NCBI GenBank assembly: GCA_018524725.1 | Contig: JAEUWP010000334.1 | Location: forward strand, 93,465-157,464 | DNA: 64,000 nt | Origin: Podaxis mareebaensis | Taxonomy: Eukaryota > Basidiomycota > Agaricomycetes > Agaricales > Agaricaceae | Direction: 5' to 3' | Shown: in pieces, positions 62,855 through 64,000 of the stretch | Position numbering within the stretch: the stretch's first letter is position 1 | Layout: the number at the start of each line of letters is the position of its first letter | Translations under genes and position numbers: made by a program | The notes under the pieces: generated by a model | Database searches by the model: none | Seen by the model: the letters and a program-made list of their open reading frames with translations, nothing else | What the model was told of the DNA's origin: nothing

Positions 62855-62992
62855 CAGTGACTTGTTTTCACCATTGTTTGTTCTTGGCCACTCAACGGCA
62901 CTCCAAACCTCCAATCAGTCTCTCTTTCCTTTTATAACCAGATACGTGTATATATATATGCAGGTGCTTTGCCAAGTAAAGGAACATCCAGC

Positions 62993-64000
62993 ATGTCGAA
63001 AATTCGGCCAGACCACTGGGGTAACAACCCGGCTCAGATTACTAGCTTCATCGAAATCCCGACATCCACTTCACTTGGATCACAAGGAGTCTATTCGTCT
63101 CCCACATGTGGGCTAGGCTGGAAGTTTGAATTCTCTAGAACCTCTTACCCTGTACATTCGCGCCCCTTTGGCTCATATCACCTCGCACCCAGCAGGCATC
63201 GTATCGTCGCAACTTTCAAGTCAAACCTGAGTTACGGGACACAATTCCGGAACTTGAGGATTGTCGTCAATGTCGAATTCAAAGGCCACAACGCCGGAGA
63301 AACGACATCTAATCGACAGGAGTACCACCATTCGAGCATTTCAAATGATATTCAGATCGGAACCTACGAAGAACCTCCCCGTCATCAAGGAAAAACCATC
63401 TTCGCGATCACGGTCATTTTCGATCATAACGACCAGCTATCCTTCCCTAGCACCCTGTCCCTTGGGCTTAGCCAATATCTTGCTGGGTCATTGAATGGTC
63501 AGCAATTCATTGACACTAAATTCCACTTGTTTTCAAGCAAGGTCAAGGACAAACCGGCGCATCCTCGTGCTGTGTTCGGGAACGCGGGCTTCCTGAAAGC
63601 AACGTCGGCCTATTTTCAAGATCGTGAGTCGCTTGCTTGTACCACGTCCGTCTTCTGATCGCAAGCTTCAGTGCTTTCAGATACTGGCTTTCAGGGCGGC
63701 GTTCTGTGTGACCTGCACGAGGATGTTCCAGGCATCCTTGAAGGACTCAAACCCGAAGCCTATGATTATGACTCGGATAGCGATCTCGACTCCGTTCTCG
63801 GCGAAGAGGAAAACAAGGCCCCATTTGCCTTTGAAGAAGAAAACGAGAACCATTTTGACAATGAAGAAAAAAACGAGGACTGTTTTGACGGTAAAGGAGA
63901 AAACAAGGACCGTTTTTACGATGAAGAAGAAAACAAGAGCTGCTTTGATGATAAAGAAGAAAACAAGAGCTGCTTTGATGATAAAGAAGAAAACAAGAGC
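62993..64000 (+). CDS. MATH/BTB-like protein (partial, runs off the right end)
   Basis: ATG at 62993 (MSKIRPDHWGNNPAQITSFI). The first half (WKFEFSRTSYPVHSRPFGSY through TIFAITVIFDHNDQLSFPS) resembles the MATH-like N-terminal part of many Agaricomycete BTB proteins. FIDTKFHLFSSKVKDKPAHP, then VFGNAGFLKATSAYFQD start a BTB/POZ fold. A short intron (after YFQD, donor gtgagt about 63627) joins to HTGFQGGVLCDLHEDVPGIL. An acidic stretch (YDYDSDSDLDSVLGEEENK) leads into a 10-residue tandem repeat to the window edge. Such BTB proteins are often Cullin-3 adaptors and form large, variable families in mushrooms. The rest of the BTB fold is not visible; function is inference. Confidence 0.65.
63811..64000 (+). 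repeat. 30-bp coding minisatellite in the BTB-like gene
   Basis: Blocks beginning aaaca(a/g)g(a/c) or aaacgag start at 63811, 63841, 63871, 63901, 63931, 63961 and 63991, an exact 30-bp period. Each unit encodes ten residues of the type EENKSCFDDK. Early units differ from one another (EENENHFDNE, EKNEDCFDGK, GENKDRFYDE); those starting at 63931 and 63961 are identical and the array continues past the window edge. The identical units at the 3' end look like recent slippage or unequal crossing-over. Confidence 0.95.

Overview
The window is nuclear DNA of a white-rot type mushroom-forming basidiomycete (Agaricomycetes, most likely Agaricales). The reasons are dense genes on both strands with many short (about 50-65 nt) GT-AG introns, protein matches typical of Agaricomycetes, and a tandem pair of secreted class II manganese peroxidases, a family confined to this group. 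I see no bacterial, plasmid, viral or CRISPR sequence, no rRNA, no tRNA and no recognisable transposon. Gene ends were found by joining reading frames across introns by eye, so starts and stops are mostly firm while some internal exon borders are approximate.

Layout. 1-10.5 kb: CEX1/SCYL1-type pseudokinase (partial, -), MED14 (+), SLX1 nuclease with an AT-hook tail (-), GNAT acetyltransferase (-). 11-19 kb: ATP-type PEP carboxykinase (+), a PHD-finger protein (-) and a Trp-rich multi-pass membrane protein (+), separated by two gene-poor stretches of 1.6-2.1 kb. 19.5-24.3 kb: two head-to-tail short manganese peroxidase genes (-). 26-35.5 kb: DNA primase small subunit PRI1 (+), an unknown conserved-looking protein (-), an adaptin-type AP-complex large subunit, probably AP-4 epsilon (-), BUB2 (+). 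35.8-49.7 kb: ACR3 arsenite exporter (+), an atypical bZIP (-), an amino acid permease (+), a nucleoside hydrolase (-), RACK1 (+), a DUF6924-like protein (-), a fucose-permease-type MFS transporter (+), GOT1 (-). 50-64 kb: a Ser-rich unknown protein (-), UTP6 (+), a Ran1/Ksp1-type kinase (+), a PHO80/PCL-type cyclin (-), RPL12 (+), a mitochondrial-looking membrane protein (+) and a MATH/BTB-like protein (+) that leaves the window inside a 30-bp coding minisatellite.

Most of the window is ordinary housekeeping sequence: transcription (MED14), DNA repair and replication (SLX1, PRI1), ribosome production and translation (UTP6, RPL12, RACK1), vesicle traffic (adaptin, GOT1) and mitosis (BUB2). 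The accessory layer is the peroxidase pair (lignin attack) and a loose set of transporters and catabolic enzymes (ACR3, amino acid permease, nucleoside hydrolase, fucose permease, PCK1). Nothing shows that these form one pathway. I did not find a convincing new multi-gene system. The best leads are the seven-motif AT-hook array on SLX1, the bZIP whose basic region lacks the usual Asn, the expanding BTB-gene minisatellite, the shared 13-nt terminal coding exon of the two peroxidases, and an AP-4-like adaptin in a fungus.
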